From assembly GCA_019912395.1 (NCBI GenBank), contig JAIOIH010000014.1, positions 142,800 through 206,799 on the forward strand: DNA of 64,000 nucleotides, given 5' to 3'. This DNA is from Flavobacteriales bacterium (GTDB lineage Bacteria > Bacteroidota > Bacteroidia > Flavobacteriales_F > PHOS-HE28). Position 1 is the stretch's first letter. Every line of letters starts with the position of its first letter. This document shows, in pieces, positions 7,828-18,183 of this stretch. Position numbers and translations under genes: made by a program. The notes beneath the pieces were generated by a model. The model saw only the letters and a list, made by a program, of their open reading frames with translations, searched no databases and had not been told where the DNA came from.

Positions 7828-9507
7828 ATGGCATCCACGCATCGCACCCGCCGGTACATTCTTGCGTTCTCGCTCTTGTTGATCGGCGTGGTCGTGTTCT
7901 TCGGGCCGGACCTGCTCGCTCGCATCGTCCGTGACCGCAGCCTGCAGATCATGGAGCAGGCGGCAGGCCCGCGAAGCCGCATCGCCATCGGAAACGTGGG
8001 GATCGAACTACTGCCCGGCGACATCACCTGGAGCGACCTGCGCATCGAACAGCAGATCGATAGTGCGGACACATCCTGGACCTATGGGCGCCAAGTGCTC
8101 ATCGCTGGCACCGTGGACCGGATCGCCGTGAGGGGCCTGTCCATCTGGAAGCTCCTTGTGCGGAGGACCATCGATGTACGCTCACTGGCGATCCACGGTG
8201 CGGATCTCCAACTGATCACCAGCGACCGCGATGCGCATGAAATGGATGATGTAACAGGCAGGGATGACCCGAAGAACCTGGTCAACCGCATCCGGCTGGA
8301 CAGTTTGAGCGTGGAGCATGGTTCGCTGCAATGGCGGAACGCCAGGGCGGACCGCCCCAGTGCGGAACTACAACAGTTCACCTTGCAAGCGGGAGGAATG
8401 AAGGCTGAGCTGCCCAGCGGCGATAACACCTTCTCCCTCTCCTTTTCCTCCGCCAGTGCCTCGATCGACAGCATCCACGCAGGGTTCCCTCCGCTCTACG
8501 ACCTTCGGGTCGCCCGCATACATATCGCCCATCCGGACAGTGTGCTGCTGATGAACGGCATCGCCCTCACCTCCCGGAAAGGTCCGCATGAATACGGCCA
8601 AGTGCTTCCCTATGAAACCGATCTCACCACGTTCACTTCCGATTCCATCGGCTTCCGCGGCCTGGACCTGGCCGCGCTGCTGAACGAGCGTTCCCTGCGC
8701 GTCGGCGAACTCCGGATCAGCGGGACCGACGTGCATGATTTCCGCGACAAGACCATGCGGGACGCGCCGTTCAGGAACAAGCCGATGCCTGCACGACTGC
8801 TGCGTTCCCTGCCCTTTGCGGTATGCGTGGACAGCTTGGTGGTGGAGCGCCTGAACGTTGAATACAACGAGAAGGACACCATCACCCCGGGCTTCGGACA
8901 GGTGGATTTCGCGGACATCAACGCCGTAGCGCACGGCATCTGCACGTTGCACCCGGAGGAAAAGCCCGAGCTGCACTTGATAGCCACGGCCAGAGTGTAT
9001 CGGGATGCCCCGGTCCACTTCGACTTCCGCACAGCGGTGTTCGATAGCAGCGACCATTTCAGCGTGAAGGCCCGCATCGGCCCGCTGCCGTTCAAGGTCT
9101 TCAATGCCATGACCAACGATCTCTTGCTGGTGCGCACCACCGGTGGCACCATCGGCGGCATCGATTACACGTTCGAGGCCAATGATAACAAAGGCCACGG
9201 CCGGGTGGATATCGAATACGCGGACCTGAAACTGAGGATCGCAAAACGCGATGGCAGCCGGGACAAGAACGCGTTCAAGAGCTTCCTGGCGAACCAACTG
9301 ATCCGCAGCAAGAACCTGCGCGATAGCGGCAACTTCCGCCATGGCGACTTCACCGTGGAGCGCTCCAAGGACAAGCAGGTCTTCAACTACCTGTGGAGCG
9401 GGCTGCGCGAGGGGATGATCGAGACGGTGCTGCCCCAAGTGGTGAAGGATGCGAGGAGCACTGTGAAGGAAGGGAACCGGGGGAACAACGGAAAGCCCGT
9501 AAAATGA
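7828..9507 (+). CDS. AsmA/DUF748-like envelope protein
   Basis: 559 residues. One N-terminal membrane helix (about 9-30, ILAFSLLLIGVVVFFG) anchors a long, mostly beta-stranded extracytoplasmic part. Segments such as SLSVEHGSLQWRNARADRPSA and GGTIGGIDYTFEANDNKGHGRVDIEYADLKLRI resemble the AsmA/TamB-like superfamily, whose members form lipid-conducting beta grooves between inner and outer membrane. Family assignment rests on pattern only. The C-terminus is basic. It is followed by a small secreted protein gene. Confidence 0.6.
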   Translation: MASTHRTRRYILAFSLLLIGVVVFFGPDLLARIVRDRSLQIMEQAAGPRSRIAIGNVGIELLPGDITWSDLRIEQQIDSADTSWTYGRQVLIAGTVDRIAVRGLSIWKLLVRRTIDVRSLAIHGADLQLITSDRDAHEMDDVTGRDDPKNLVNRIRLDSLSVEHGSLQWRNARADRPSAELQQFTLQAGGMKAELPSGDNTFSLSFSSASASIDSIHAGFPPLYDLRVARIHIAHPDSVLLMNGIALTSRKGPHEYGQVLPYETDLTTFTSDSIGFRGLDLAALLNERSLRVGELRISGTDVHDFRDKTMRDAPFRNKPMPARLLRSLPFAVCVDSLVVERLNVEYNEKDTITPGFGQVDFADINAVAHGICTLHPEEKPELHLIATARVYRDAPVHFDFRTAVFDSSDHFSVKARIGPLPFKVFNAMTNDLLLVRTTGGTIGGIDYTFEANDNKGHGRVDIEYADLKLRIAKRDGSRDKNAFKSFLANQLIRSKNLRDSGNFRHGDFTVERSKDKQVFNYLWSGLREGMIETVLPQVVKDARSTVKEGNRGNNGKPVK

Positions 9508-9563
9508 CCACTTGTCCGCAGGCACGGGCATCTACTCTCCGCATCGGTACTTTCGCGAACGCA

Positions 9564-10121
9564 ATGCGCATCCTTTTCGCCACCTTGGTACTCCTTCTCC
9601 CGGTTCTTGCCGGGGCCCAACCCAAGGTGGACCACCAGTTCGCCCTGAGCCTTTCCCCCTCCACGGACGGGCAGCTCTTCTGTCTTTTTCTGGTAGCCGT
9701 GAAGGACAGCCAGGTCGTGGAGAGCCGGCCCATCACGCGCGGGAATTTCATCCGTCAGGCACAGGGCCGCGCTTTCAGTTCCGCGAACCCGGACGCGGAG
9801 GACCTCTTCCGCAAGTACGACGTTAAACAATGCACACTACCACCCGATAGCGCGGCCATGGGTTTTCTTACGGATTGCAGCACGTTGGATGACCTCTGGA
9901 AATTGCGTTACTGGGAATATCCGTTGAAAGTGGACGATGCCCAGCGGATGGCGAAAGGATGGAGCGAGAAGCCCCTTTCACCCAGCCAGCGCCAAATGGA
10001 GATCCTCGGCGGTTATGGCCTGAAGTACACCACGGGTTTGATCATAGGTCCCGAGATGTTCCGCCTGTTGCATGACATGGGGGATCGGAATTGGGTGAAC
10101 ATCTATCGCGGAGGGGCATGA
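9564..10121 (+). CDS. small secreted protein of unknown function
   Basis: 185 residues, not recognised. The ATG at 9564 is chosen because it opens a clean signal peptide ([19 protein letters not shown]) and lies 8 nt after a -7-type box (TACTTTCG, 9548-9555); the longer frame from 9393 lies inside the preceding gene. The mature part has [13 protein letters not shown] and a Trp-rich [12 protein letters not shown] stretch, with no known motif. Its stop overlaps the start of meaB (ATGA at 10118-10121), so the two are translationally coupled although one is periplasmic and the other cytosolic. Confidence 0.7.
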   Translation: MRILFATLVLLLPVLAGAQPKVDHQFALSLSPSTDGQLFCLFLVAVKDSQVVESRPITRGNFIRQAQGRAFSSANPDAEDLFRKYDVKQCTLPPDSAAMGFLTDCSTLDDLWKLRYWEYPLKVDDAQRMAKGWSEKPLSPSQRQMEILGGYGLKYTTGLIIGPEMFRLLHDMGDRNWVNIYRGGA

Positions 10122-11110
10122 AGGACCAACCATCCCCTGAAGTGAATGAGCTGCTGCAGCCCTTGCGCGAGGGAGACCGCGTGGCCCTGGGCCGGGCCAT
10201 CACGCTGGTGGAAAGCACACGGGCAAGCGATCGGTCGGCTGCCCGTGAATTGATCCGCGAGGCGAGGATTCCCGGCGCGCCCTCGGTGCGCATCGGCATC
10301 ACCGGGATTCCTGGCGTGGGCAAGAGCACCTTGATCGATGCCTTGGGAAGCCACCTGGTCCGTGAAGGCCGGCGCGTGGCCGTCCTGGCCATTGACCCCA
10401 GCAGCACCCGTGGCAAGGGCAGCATTCTCGGCGACAAGACGCGGATGGAACGTTTGGCAGCGGAACCGAACGCCTTCATCCGCCCCAGCCCCACCGGGGG
10501 CACTTTGGGCGGCGTGGCCCGAAGAACGCGGGAGGCGGTGATCCTTTGTGAGGCGGCGGGCTATGACCGCATCCTGATCGAGACCGTGGGCGTGGGCCAG
10601 AGCGAAGCCGCCGTGGACCATCTCACCGACCTCAACCTGCTGTTGACGATCGGCGGTGCCGGGGACAGCCTCCAAGGCATTAAGCGCGGCATCATGGAAG
10701 TGGCGGACATCATCGCCATCACCAAGACCGACGGCGACAACGACAAGCGCAACCAGCGGGCCGCCATGGACCTCCGGCAGGCGATCGCCCTCCTTCCGCC
10801 ACGGGAGAACGGGGTGCGCCCTCCCGTACTGCTCTGTTCGGCCACCACTGGGAAAGGGATCCCGGAACTGGCCACGGCCATCGAGGAAGCCGCCACGCGC
10901 GATCGTGCAAGTGGCCACCAGCAACTACGCCGAAGCGATCAGGACCAATGGTGGATGCGAAGCGCGATCGAGGAGGCGCTCATCGACGACTTCTACAACG
11001 ACCCGGCCGTTCAAGATGTACTTCCCCACATGCAGGACCGGGTGCGTTCCGGGGCGATCGGGCCGTTCGATGCGGCGGAGGAACTGTTGCGGAGATACCG
11101 AGGAGGGTGA
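10118..11110 (+). CDS. meaB: methylmalonyl-CoA mutase-associated GTPase MeaB
   Basis: 330 residues of the MeaB/ArgK/MMAA G3E GTPase family, which loads and protects the adenosylcobalamin cofactor of methylmalonyl-CoA mutase. Visible are the P-loop GIPGVGKST (Lys69), the switch segment [20 protein letters not shown], the Walker-B-like [12 protein letters not shown] and the guanine-specificity TKTDGDND. The start at 10118 is chosen over the TTG at 10091 because GGAGGGG precedes it and it overlaps the upstream stop. The mutase itself is not in the window, so the gene is unlinked from its client here. Older annotations as an arginine/ornithine transport ATPase (ArgK) are considered wrong. Confidence 0.95.
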   Translation: MKDQPSPEVNELLQPLREGDRVALGRAITLVESTRASDRSAARELIREARIPGAPSVRIGITGIPGVGKSTLIDALGSHLVREGRRVAVLAIDPSSTRGKGSILGDKTRMERLAAEPNAFIRPSPTGGTLGGVARRTREAVILCEAAGYDRILIETVGVGQSEAAVDHLTDLNLLLTIGGAGDSLQGIKRGIMEVADIIAITKTDGDNDKRNQRAAMDLRQAIALLPPRENGVRPPVLLCSATTGKGIPELATAIEEAATRDRASGHQQLRRSDQDQWWMRSAIEEALIDDFYNDPAVQDVLPHMQDRVRSGAIGPFDAAEELLRRYRGG

Positions 11111-11201
11111 ATGATCCACACCAGCAAGACACGGAGGCACTGAGGGCACAGAGCGTCGGGAGTTCGAGTTCTACAGTTGCCAATCACCGATCTCCCTTCT
11201 T
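11111..11201. repeat. short word-like repeat tract in convergent spacer
   Basis: The spacer between meaB and the convergent 11202 gene holds near-repeats of a short word (ACACGGAGGCACTGAGGGCACAG) and an AATCACCGATC string. Related words appear in other spacers of this window (15574, 20728, 23005, 31803). No gene is visible in it. Confidence 0.5.
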
Positions 11202-11741
11202 CTAAAACAACTTCCGCACCTCCTCCTTCAATGCCAGAATCGCTTGCTGCGTGGGCAAATGCGAAAGTTTGGCCGCCGTTTCGAACACCCGCTGGCTGAG
11301 CGCGGTGCCATTGGAGCCTTCCGGGGTGCCTTCCGCGGCGATATTGATGATGCGCACCGTTTCCTCCTTCGCCATCTTCACTTGCTGCCATGCGCGCTCG
11401 CTCACGTAGATCTGCTGCGTGACGTTGTGCTCGAACTCCTCCCGGACCGTGGCCAGCAGCTCGGCGTGCAGCATGCGCGCGGTCATGTTGTTCTTATGGA
11501 CCCGGAAAACCAAGGCACCCGGCGCGATGCGCTCCAGGAACAGCGTCAACCGTTCATAGGCCTGCAGGCGCAGGGGAAGGGTGTGCTTGCGATCCTCCTG
11601 CTTCATGTCCGCCATCATCCGGTTGTTCTCTGCTCTCGACCTGGAGGCGAGCAATTGCCGCAGCATGTAGTAGGCCGTAAGAAAGACCACCACGGAGGGC
11701 AGCAGGGCCAAGAGTACTTGGAAGAGTTGATCACCGGTCAT
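11202..11741 (-). CDS. membrane-anchored hypothetical protein (DUF7935-like)
   Basis: 179 residues. The ATG at 11741 opens one N-terminal membrane helix (LFQVLLALLPSVVVFLTAYYML), followed by a charged helical region (MKQEDRKHTLPLRLQAYERLTLFLERIAP) and a cytosolic helical C-terminus. This layout is common in Bacteroidota genomes as a small uncharacterised family; I place it there from memory of the pattern LRLQAYERL.LFLERI.P. The longer frame upstream (to 12071) only covers the aminotransferase promoter. Function unknown. Confidence 0.75.
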   Translation of the reverse strand: MTGDQLFQVLLALLPSVVVFLTAYYMLRQLLASRSRAENNRMMADMKQEDRKHTLPLRLQAYERLTLFLERIAPGALVFRVHKNNMTARMLHAELLATVREEFEHNVTQQIYVSERAWQQVKMAKEETVRIINIAAEGTPEGSNGTALSQRVFETAAKLSHLPTQQAILALKEEVRKLF

Positions 11742-11830
11742 GCGCAAAGGTTTGCGGGCGAAGTTCGGGCGGAACGGCGGATGGATGCGCTCTGATGACC
11801 TCGGCCTCGACCCACATCCGGTACAACGGC

Positions 11831-11838
11831 TAATTTCG
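11831..11838 (+). promoter_or_regulatory. putative -7 promoter box (TAATTTCG)
   Basis: TAATTTCG lies 45 nt before the aminotransferase ATG at 11884 and matches TAnnTTTG with one change. No clear -33 element was assigned. Confidence 0.4.
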
Positions 11839-11883
11839 CCGCTTCTTGCGCCATCCCCGCCATCGCGGTCCGAATCCAAAAGC

Positions 11884-13062
<1,179 letters not shown>

Positions 13063-13076
13063 AACCGACCGAACAC

Positions 13077-14063
13077 ATGACCGCGAAGGAGATCATCGAT
13101 GGCTTCGGCAACATCACTGCGCTGGTGGTGGGCGACGTGATGCTGGACGCCTACCTCTGGGGGCGCGTGGACCGGATAAGCCCGGAAGCGCCCGTACCCG
13201 TGGTACAGATCTCCCGACGCAGTGCGCGCCTGGGCGGTGCAGCCAACGTGGCATTGAACCTGGACGCACTGGGCGCCACCGCCATCGTGGCCAGCGTCAC
13301 CGGCGACGATCCGCAAGCCAACGACCTGGAGGGCATCTTCGCGGCGCAGGGCCTCACCACCGAGGGGTTGCTACGCATGAAGGACCGGCGAACGACCGTG
13401 AAGACCCGCGTGATCAGCAGCGGCCAACACGTGGTGCGCGTGGACGAGGAGATGGAGAACGACCTTGCCCCGGAAGAGGGTCGCGTGTTCCTGCACCACA
13501 CCGTCGAACTGATGCGAAAGACACGCCCCGCTGTGCTGATCTTCGAGGATTATGACAAGGGAGTGCTCACCCCGGCGGTGATCACCGGCCTCATCGCTGA
13601 AGCGCAACGCCTGGGAATTCCGGTCTCGGTGGACCCCAAGCGCCGGCATTTTTTCGAATACCGCGAGGTGGACCTATTCAAACCGAACCTAAGCGAGTTG
13701 CGCGACGGGCTGAAGGTGGACATACCCATCGGCGACCTGGCCGCCGTGCGGGGCGCCGTGCATATTCTGGAGGCCCGGTTGGCGAACAAGGCCTCCCTGA
13801 TCACCCTCAGCGAGCACGGCGTATTTGCTCACCGGAACGGAGAGGAGGTCGCCCTGCAAGCACACAAGCGCAACATTGCGGATGTTAGCGGTGCCGGCGA
13901 TACGGTGATCTCCGTGGCTTCGCTCTGTCTCGCCTTGGGCTTGCCGCTCGCGCAGATCGCGGCATGGGCCAACCTCGCGGGAGGACTGGTATGCGAACAC
14001 GTGGGCGTGGTGCCGGTGGATCCCGTGGCATTGCTCGCCGAAGCGGAGCGGGCCGGCCTGTAA
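13077..14063 (+). CDS. D-glycero-beta-D-manno-heptose-7-phosphate kinase (PfkB family)
   Basis: 328 residues of the ribokinase/PfkB family. It shows the HldE/RfaE kinase-domain signature: GDVMLDAYLWGRVDRISPEAPVPVV, LGGAANVALNLDALGA, and the catalytic/anion-hole DVSGAGDTVI near the end. The family phosphorylates heptose-7-phosphate at C1 on the way to ADP-heptose for lipopolysaccharide. Only the kinase half is present; the adenylyltransferase half of E. coli HldE is absent, as is common in Bacteroidota. The ATG at 13077 is preferred to the TTG at 13059, which overlaps the aminotransferase stop. It lies 17 nt before ubiE. Confidence 0.88.
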   Translation: MTAKEIIDGFGNITALVVGDVMLDAYLWGRVDRISPEAPVPVVQISRRSARLGGAANVALNLDALGATAIVASVTGDDPQANDLEGIFAAQGLTTEGLLRMKDRRTTVKTRVISSGQHVVRVDEEMENDLAPEEGRVFLHHTVELMRKTRPAVLIFEDYDKGVLTPAVITGLIAEAQRLGIPVSVDPKRRHFFEYREVDLFKPNLSELRDGLKVDIPIGDLAAVRGAVHILEARLANKASLITLSEHGVFAHRNGEEVALQAHKRNIADVSGAGDTVISVASLCLALGLPLAQIAAWANLAGGLVCEHVGVVPVDPVALLAEAERAGL

Positions 14064-14080
14064 GCACAAGCACGAACAAC

Positions 14081-14800
14081 ATGACCGTAAAGCCCTACGC
14101 GACCGAGGAAGGGTCCAAGCGGGAGCAGGTGGAACTGATGTTCGACCGCATCTCGCCGAAGTACGATCTGCTGAACCGCCTCTGCTCGCTCGGCACCGAC
14201 CAAAGTTGGCGCCGCAAGGTGATCCGCGGCGTAGGGAAGGAGCCGGTGGAACGCCTGCTCGATGTGGCTACAGGCACCGCCGATCTCGCCATCATGGGCA
14301 GCATGGTGGCCAAGCAGGTCACGGGCGCGGACATCTCGGCCGGGATGCTGGCCCACGGCCGCACCAAGGTGGAAAAAGCAGGCCTCGCGGACCGGATCGA
14401 ACTGGTGCAGGCCGATGCGGCGGACCTGCCCTTCCCCGATGCTTACTTCGATGCGATCACCGTGGCGTTCGGGGTGCGCAATTTCGAGGACTTGGCGCTG
14501 GGTATTGCCGGCATGGTGCGCGTGTTGCGCCCGGGCGGAAGGCTCTTCGTGCTCGAGTTCAGCAGGCCGCAGCGCACGCCCTTCAAGCAAGTGTTCCGCT
14601 TCTACTTCCACCATGTGATGCCGCTGATCGGCCGCCTCGTCAGCAGGGATCACGATGCGTACTCCTATCTACCGGAAAGCGTGGAAGCATTTCCGCAAGG
14701 GAAAGCGTTCGAGGAAATCCTGGGTACCTGCGGGTTGAAAGAGGTCCGGTCCCGCTTGCTCACCTTCGGCGTAGCGACCCTGTACACGGCCCGCAAATGA
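14081..14800 (+). CDS. ubiE: demethylmenaquinone methyltransferase UbiE/MenG
   Basis: 239 residues, a SAM-dependent class I methyltransferase. Motifs: MFDRISPKYDLLNRLCSLGTD at the N-terminus, the SAM-binding LLDVATGTADLAI, ADISAGMLAHGR and VAFGVRNFEDL, all diagnostic of UbiE. It methylates demethylmenaquinone to menaquinone, the expected respiratory quinone in this phylum. The gene order ubiE-porT is conserved in Bacteroidota and is kept here. The longer frame from 13964 runs over the kinase gene and is rejected. Confidence 0.95.
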   Translation: MTVKPYATEEGSKREQVELMFDRISPKYDLLNRLCSLGTDQSWRRKVIRGVGKEPVERLLDVATGTADLAIMGSMVAKQVTGADISAGMLAHGRTKVEKAGLADRIELVQADAADLPFPDAYFDAITVAFGVRNFEDLALGIAGMVRVLRPGGRLFVLEFSRPQRTPFKQVFRFYFHHVMPLIGRLVSRDHDAYSYLPESVEAFPQGKAFEEILGTCGLKEVRSRLLTFGVATLYTARK

Positions 14801-14821
14801 GCCCACGCACGAATTGCCCGC

Positions 14822-14829
14822 TACATTCG
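14822..14829 (+). promoter_or_regulatory. putative -7 promoter box (TACATTCG)
   Basis: TACATTCG ends 12 nt before the porT ATG at 14842. It matches the local -7 pattern and would give a very short leader. It lies just after the ubiE stop, so porT may be transcribed separately as well as by read-through. Confidence 0.45.
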
Positions 14830-14841
14830 TTGCATTCCCCG

Positions 14842-15573
14842 ATGAGCATTCGCAAACTCTCATTTCCGGTCACTGCCCTCCTGATGCTCCTCTTGGCAGT
14901 CCCGGCTTCCGCGCAACGCCCGGGCGTGAAGGTGCAAAACCTCCCGAACTTCGACCTGCACCGTTTCCACTTCGGTTTTCTGCTGAGCTACAACACCAGC
15001 GACTTCTTCATGACGCTGAAGCCCTCGGCACCCTTCGCGGATTCCGTGCTGGTGATCGACCATGTGAAGCAGCCCGGTTTCAACCTCGGCATCGTGGCCT
15101 CGCTGAACATGACGAACAACCTCAGCTTGCGCTTCCTGCCCACGCTCGCCTTCGAGGACCGCATCCTGAAATACACGTTCCGCAAGGCGGACGGCAAGAC
15201 CTCCAGCTTTCAAAAACCCATCGAGAGCACCTACTTGGAATTCCCGCTCCTGCTCAAATTCCGCAGTGACCGCATCAACAATTTCGCCGTGTATTTGATC
15301 GGCGGGGGCAAGTTCGGCATCGACATGGCCAGCAAGAAGGACGTGGACAACACCATCGACGAGGACATCGTGGTGAAGCTCAACAAGTATGACTACAGCG
15401 CGGAGGTGGGCGGTGGCATCGACATGTTCCTCCCCTACTTCAAGTTCGGCATTGAGCTGAAGACCGGTATCGGCATTCCCAACGTGCTCGTGGACGACGG
15501 CACCCGCTTCAGCACTCCGCTCCAGAGCCTGCGCACCAAGACCTACGTGCTGACCTTCACTTTTGAAGGGTGA
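14842..15573 (+). CDS. porT: type IX secretion system outer-membrane protein PorT
   Basis: 243 residues with a signal peptide (about 1-24, ending ASAQ) and an eight-strand-like outer-membrane barrel. The opening PNFDLHRFHFGFLLSYNTSDF and the end RTKTYVLTFTFEG with aromatic terminal residues are typical of PorT. PorT is an outer-membrane part of the T9SS and is needed for export of proteins carrying C-terminal sorting domains, several of which are in this window (4282, 27695, 36470, 39527). Position directly after ubiE is the conserved Bacteroidota arrangement and supports the call. Confidence 0.85.
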   Translation: MSIRKLSFPVTALLMLLLAVPASAQRPGVKVQNLPNFDLHRFHFGFLLSYNTSDFFMTLKPSAPFADSVLVIDHVKQPGFNLGIVASLNMTNNLSLRFLPTLAFEDRILKYTFRKADGKTSSFQKPIESTYLEFPLLLKFRSDRINNFAVYLIGGGKFGIDMASKKDVDNTIDEDIVVKLNKYDYSAEVGGGIDMFLPYFKFGIELKTGIGIPNVLVDDGTRFSTPLQSLRTKTYVLTFTFEG

Positions 15574-15789
15574 TGGAACACGGATGACACTGAAAGAGTA
15601 GTTGGTGATCGGAGTTTCCGGTACAGGGTATCGGCTACCGAGTACCAAGTACTGCCGAAAGCGCTGCCAACTGCTGCCAACTGCTGACTGCCCGCTGCTG
15701 ACTGCCAACTGGAACTGCCACTGCCCACTGAACTCTGTAGCTCGGTTTCAACTTTCAGCTTTCCGCTTTCAGCTTTCAGCTTTCAAAAA
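15574..15789. repeat. degenerate word-like tandem repeats
   Basis: No gene. The tract holds two repeat textures: about 15658-15730 with reiterated CTGCCAACTG / CTGCTGACTGCC words, and about 15745-15786 with reiterated CTTTCAG words at about 8-11-nt spacing running into the next start codon. The first 30 nt contain GTTGGTGATCGG, whose complement resembles strings in other spacers. The repeats are too irregular for a simple microsatellite and are not coding. Confidence 0.7.
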
Positions 15790-17349
15790 ATGAACCGCAC
15801 CGTGGACATCGCACTACCGCCGCGTGAAGCCGCACACCCGGTCTTGGTGCGTGCGACCGCTGCGGAAGCCTGTTCCCTGCCGATCGGTGAGATCAAGGGT
15901 ACCCGTATCCTGAAGCGCTCCATCGATGCGCGAAGCAAGCGGCCATTGGTGCGCTTGCGCATGGAAGTTTCCACGGAAGAAGAATTTCGGGAACTGCCTG
16001 CAGCACCGCCGGAGCTGCCCGATGTGCGCAAAGGGAAGCCCGTGATCATCGCAGGATGTGGCCCGGCCGGCTTATTCGCGGCACTGGCCTGTATCGAGCG
16101 TGGGCTGAGGCCCATCATCCTGGAGCGCGGCAAGGATGTTCGCGCCCGTCGGAGGGACCTCGCCGCGATCAATCGCGAACATTTGGTGGACCCGGACAGC
16201 AACTACTGTTTCGGTGAAGGCGGCGCGGGCACCTACAGTGACGGCAAGCTCTATACCCGGAGCGATAAACGCGGCGATGTGGCGGCAGTACTGAGGACGT
16301 TCACGGCGTTCGGTGCTTCACCGGACATATTGGTCGACGCCCATCCGCACATTGGCACCAACAAGCTGCCGGAGATCGTTACCGCGATGCGAGTCGCCAT
16401 CGAAACGGCGGGCGGCGAAGTGCGGTTCGGCACACGGGTCACCGACTTCCTGATCGGCAGTGGCCGCATCCAAGGGGTGCGCACGGCACAGGGCGACGAG
16501 GTCCTTGCCACCTCCGTGGTGCTGGCCACGGGCCATTCCGCGCGCGATATCTTCGAACTGCTCCACGCCAAGGGCATCGCCATCGAAGCGAAGCCTTTCG
16601 CCATGGGCGTGCGCATCGAGCACCCGCAGGCGGTGATCGATCGGATCCGGTACCACAGTGCGGTCCGCGACCCCTTTCTGCCCCCCGCCAGCTACAACGT
16701 GGTGCAGCAGGTAATGGGCCGGGGCGTGTACAGCTTTTGCATGTGCCCGGGAGGCATCATCGCGCCCTGTGCCACCGCTCCCGGCGAAGTGGTCACCAAC
16801 GGCTGGAGCCCCAGCAAGCGCAACAACCCCTTTGCGAACAGCGGCATCGTGGTGGCCGTGGACCCGCTGGACGTTTCCGGCGTTGATCGCACCGATCCGT
16901 TGATCGGCATGCGCTGGCAGCAGGAGGTGGAACGCACTGCATGGCGCGCAGGGGGCGAGCGGCAGAGCGCGCCTGCGCAGCGGATGGAGGACTTCATCGA
17001 GCGGCGCGCCAGCGTGGACCTCCCTGCATGCAGCTACCCACCGGGCATCGTTGCCGCCACGCTGGACCATGTGCTGCCAGCCGAGGTTGCCGTCCGATTA
17101 CGGGAAGGGCTGAAGGCTTTCGGCGAGAAGATGCGCGGCTACCGCACCAACGAGGCGGTGCTGGTAGCGGTGGAATCACGCACCAGTTCCCCGGTCCGCA
17201 TTCCGCGGGACCCCGTCACGCTGGAGCACCCGCAGGTAAAAGGACTCTATCCCTGTGCGGAAGGTGCGGGCTACGCCGGCGGCATCGTTAGCGCTGCCAT
17301 GGACGGGTTGCGGGTGGCGCGGGCCATTGCGGGGGACCCGATCTTCTGA
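15790..17349 (+). CDS. FAD-dependent dehydrogenase (COG2509-like)
   Basis: 519 residues. An N-terminal basic region (about 1-75) precedes an FAD Rossmann motif (IIAGCGPAGLFAALACIERG, about 85-104), then ILERGKDVRARRRD, NYCFGEGGAGTYSDGKLYTR and the second nucleotide motif SVVLATGHSARD. FSFCMCPGG-like residues (YSFCMCPGGIIAP) and GYAGGIVSAAMDG near the C-terminus complete the signature of the uncharacterised COG2509 flavoproteins. Cytosolic; substrate unknown. The start at 15790 directly follows the CTTTCAG repeat tract. The gene interrupts what is usually a porT-trmH-tamL order. Confidence 0.82.
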   Translation: MNRTVDIALPPREAAHPVLVRATAAEACSLPIGEIKGTRILKRSIDARSKRPLVRLRMEVSTEEEFRELPAAPPELPDVRKGKPVIIAGCGPAGLFAALACIERGLRPIILERGKDVRARRRDLAAINREHLVDPDSNYCFGEGGAGTYSDGKLYTRSDKRGDVAAVLRTFTAFGASPDILVDAHPHIGTNKLPEIVTAMRVAIETAGGEVRFGTRVTDFLIGSGRIQGVRTAQGDEVLATSVVLATGHSARDIFELLHAKGIAIEAKPFAMGVRIEHPQAVIDRIRYHSAVRDPFLPPASYNVVQQVMGRGVYSFCMCPGGIIAPCATAPGEVVTNGWSPSKRNNPFANSGIVVAVDPLDVSGVDRTDPLIGMRWQQEVERTAWRAGGERQSAPAQRMEDFIERRASVDLPACSYPPGIVAATLDHVLPAEVAVRLREGLKAFGEKMRGYRTNEAVLVAVESRTSSPVRIPRDPVTLEHPQVKGLYPCAEGAGYAGGIVSAAMDGLRVARAIAGDPIF

Positions 17350-17365
17350 TCTTCTGATCGACCGA

Positions 17366-18106
17366 TCATCTTCCAGGCCGCACCAGTTCCATGCAAAGCG
17401 CCGCTGCCGCAGCGGACACGTTCAAGGATTCGGCCCCGCCGAACGCCGGGATCGCAATGGAAGTGCCCGGGGCCGATCGAACACCCTTCGAAAGCCCATG
17501 TGATTCACTGCCCAGTACCAATACGGCAGGGCGGAACAGCTCAACGGTGAACACATCCGCCCCGGAGGCTTCGGCCTTGTAAATGTGAACATTAGCACCC
17601 GCTGCTCCGTGTAGCGCATCGGCCAAGTCGGTGTACACCACCGGGACCCGGAAAAGCGAACCCATGGTGGCCTGCACGCACTTCGGGTTCCAGACCTCAA
17701 CGCTTTCGGCGGAGCACCATAGCTGTTCCGCACCGAACCAATCCGCGATGCGCAACAGGGTGCCCAGGTTGCCGGGATCGGAAACATCGTCCATGGCCAG
17801 AACGAAACGCCCCGGCCCGGGGTACCGGAGCTTCGATGGCACTGGCTTCCGCACCACCGCCACAAGCTCATTGCCATGGGCGAAGGTGCCCATCCGCTCC
17901 AGATCGTGCGCAGGCCACACCATGGCCTGTTGCAAGTGCAGCTCCCTTGCGACCTCCTGCGTGGCATGCAGCTCGACCACTTCAAACGACGAGGCAAGCA
18001 GCTCCTGCACGGCCTTTCGCCCCTGCACCAGGAACAACCCCTCCGCCACCCGGAACTTTCGTTGGTGCAGCGCGCGCACGCGCTTCACATGTCCGCCCCC
18101 GCTCAT
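17366..18106 (-). CDS. TrmH/SpoU-family RNA 2'-O-methyltransferase
   Basis: 246 residues of the SPOUT superfamily. An N-terminal L30e-like substrate-binding domain (VKRVRALHQRKFRVAEGLFLVQGRKAV) is followed by the knotted SAM domain with motif 1 DDVSDPGNLGTLLRIADWFG, motif 2 LVLGSESHGLS and motif 3 IPAFGGAESLNVSAAAAALC. It methylates ribose 2'-OH in tRNA or rRNA; the exact site cannot be told. The ATG at 18106 gives the usual length; upstream frame is possible (TTG at 18160) but adds residues the family lacks. It is divergent from tamL, a conserved pair in Bacteroidota. Confidence 0.92.
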   Translation of the reverse strand: MSGGGHVKRVRALHQRKFRVAEGLFLVQGRKAVQELLASSFEVVELHATQEVARELHLQQAMVWPAHDLERMGTFAHGNELVAVVRKPVPSKLRYPGPGRFVLAMDDVSDPGNLGTLLRIADWFGAEQLWCSAESVEVWNPKCVQATMGSLFRVPVVYTDLADALHGAAGANVHIYKAEASGADVFTVELFRPAVLVLGSESHGLSKGVRSAPGTSIAIPAFGGAESLNVSAAAAALCMELVRPGR

Positions 18107-18183
18107 TTGCCGAATATCTTCGCCCACTGTGGCATGGTCCTTCCAAGCATCGCCGCGCAAATTAGCCCTGCGGAAGCCTCTTC

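Noticed and set aside
18103-18150. A 15-codon leader-peptide-like frame ending in an ATGA overlap with the TrmH-family start
   Set aside because: Too short to support without conservation data; the overlap may be chance in GC-rich sequence.
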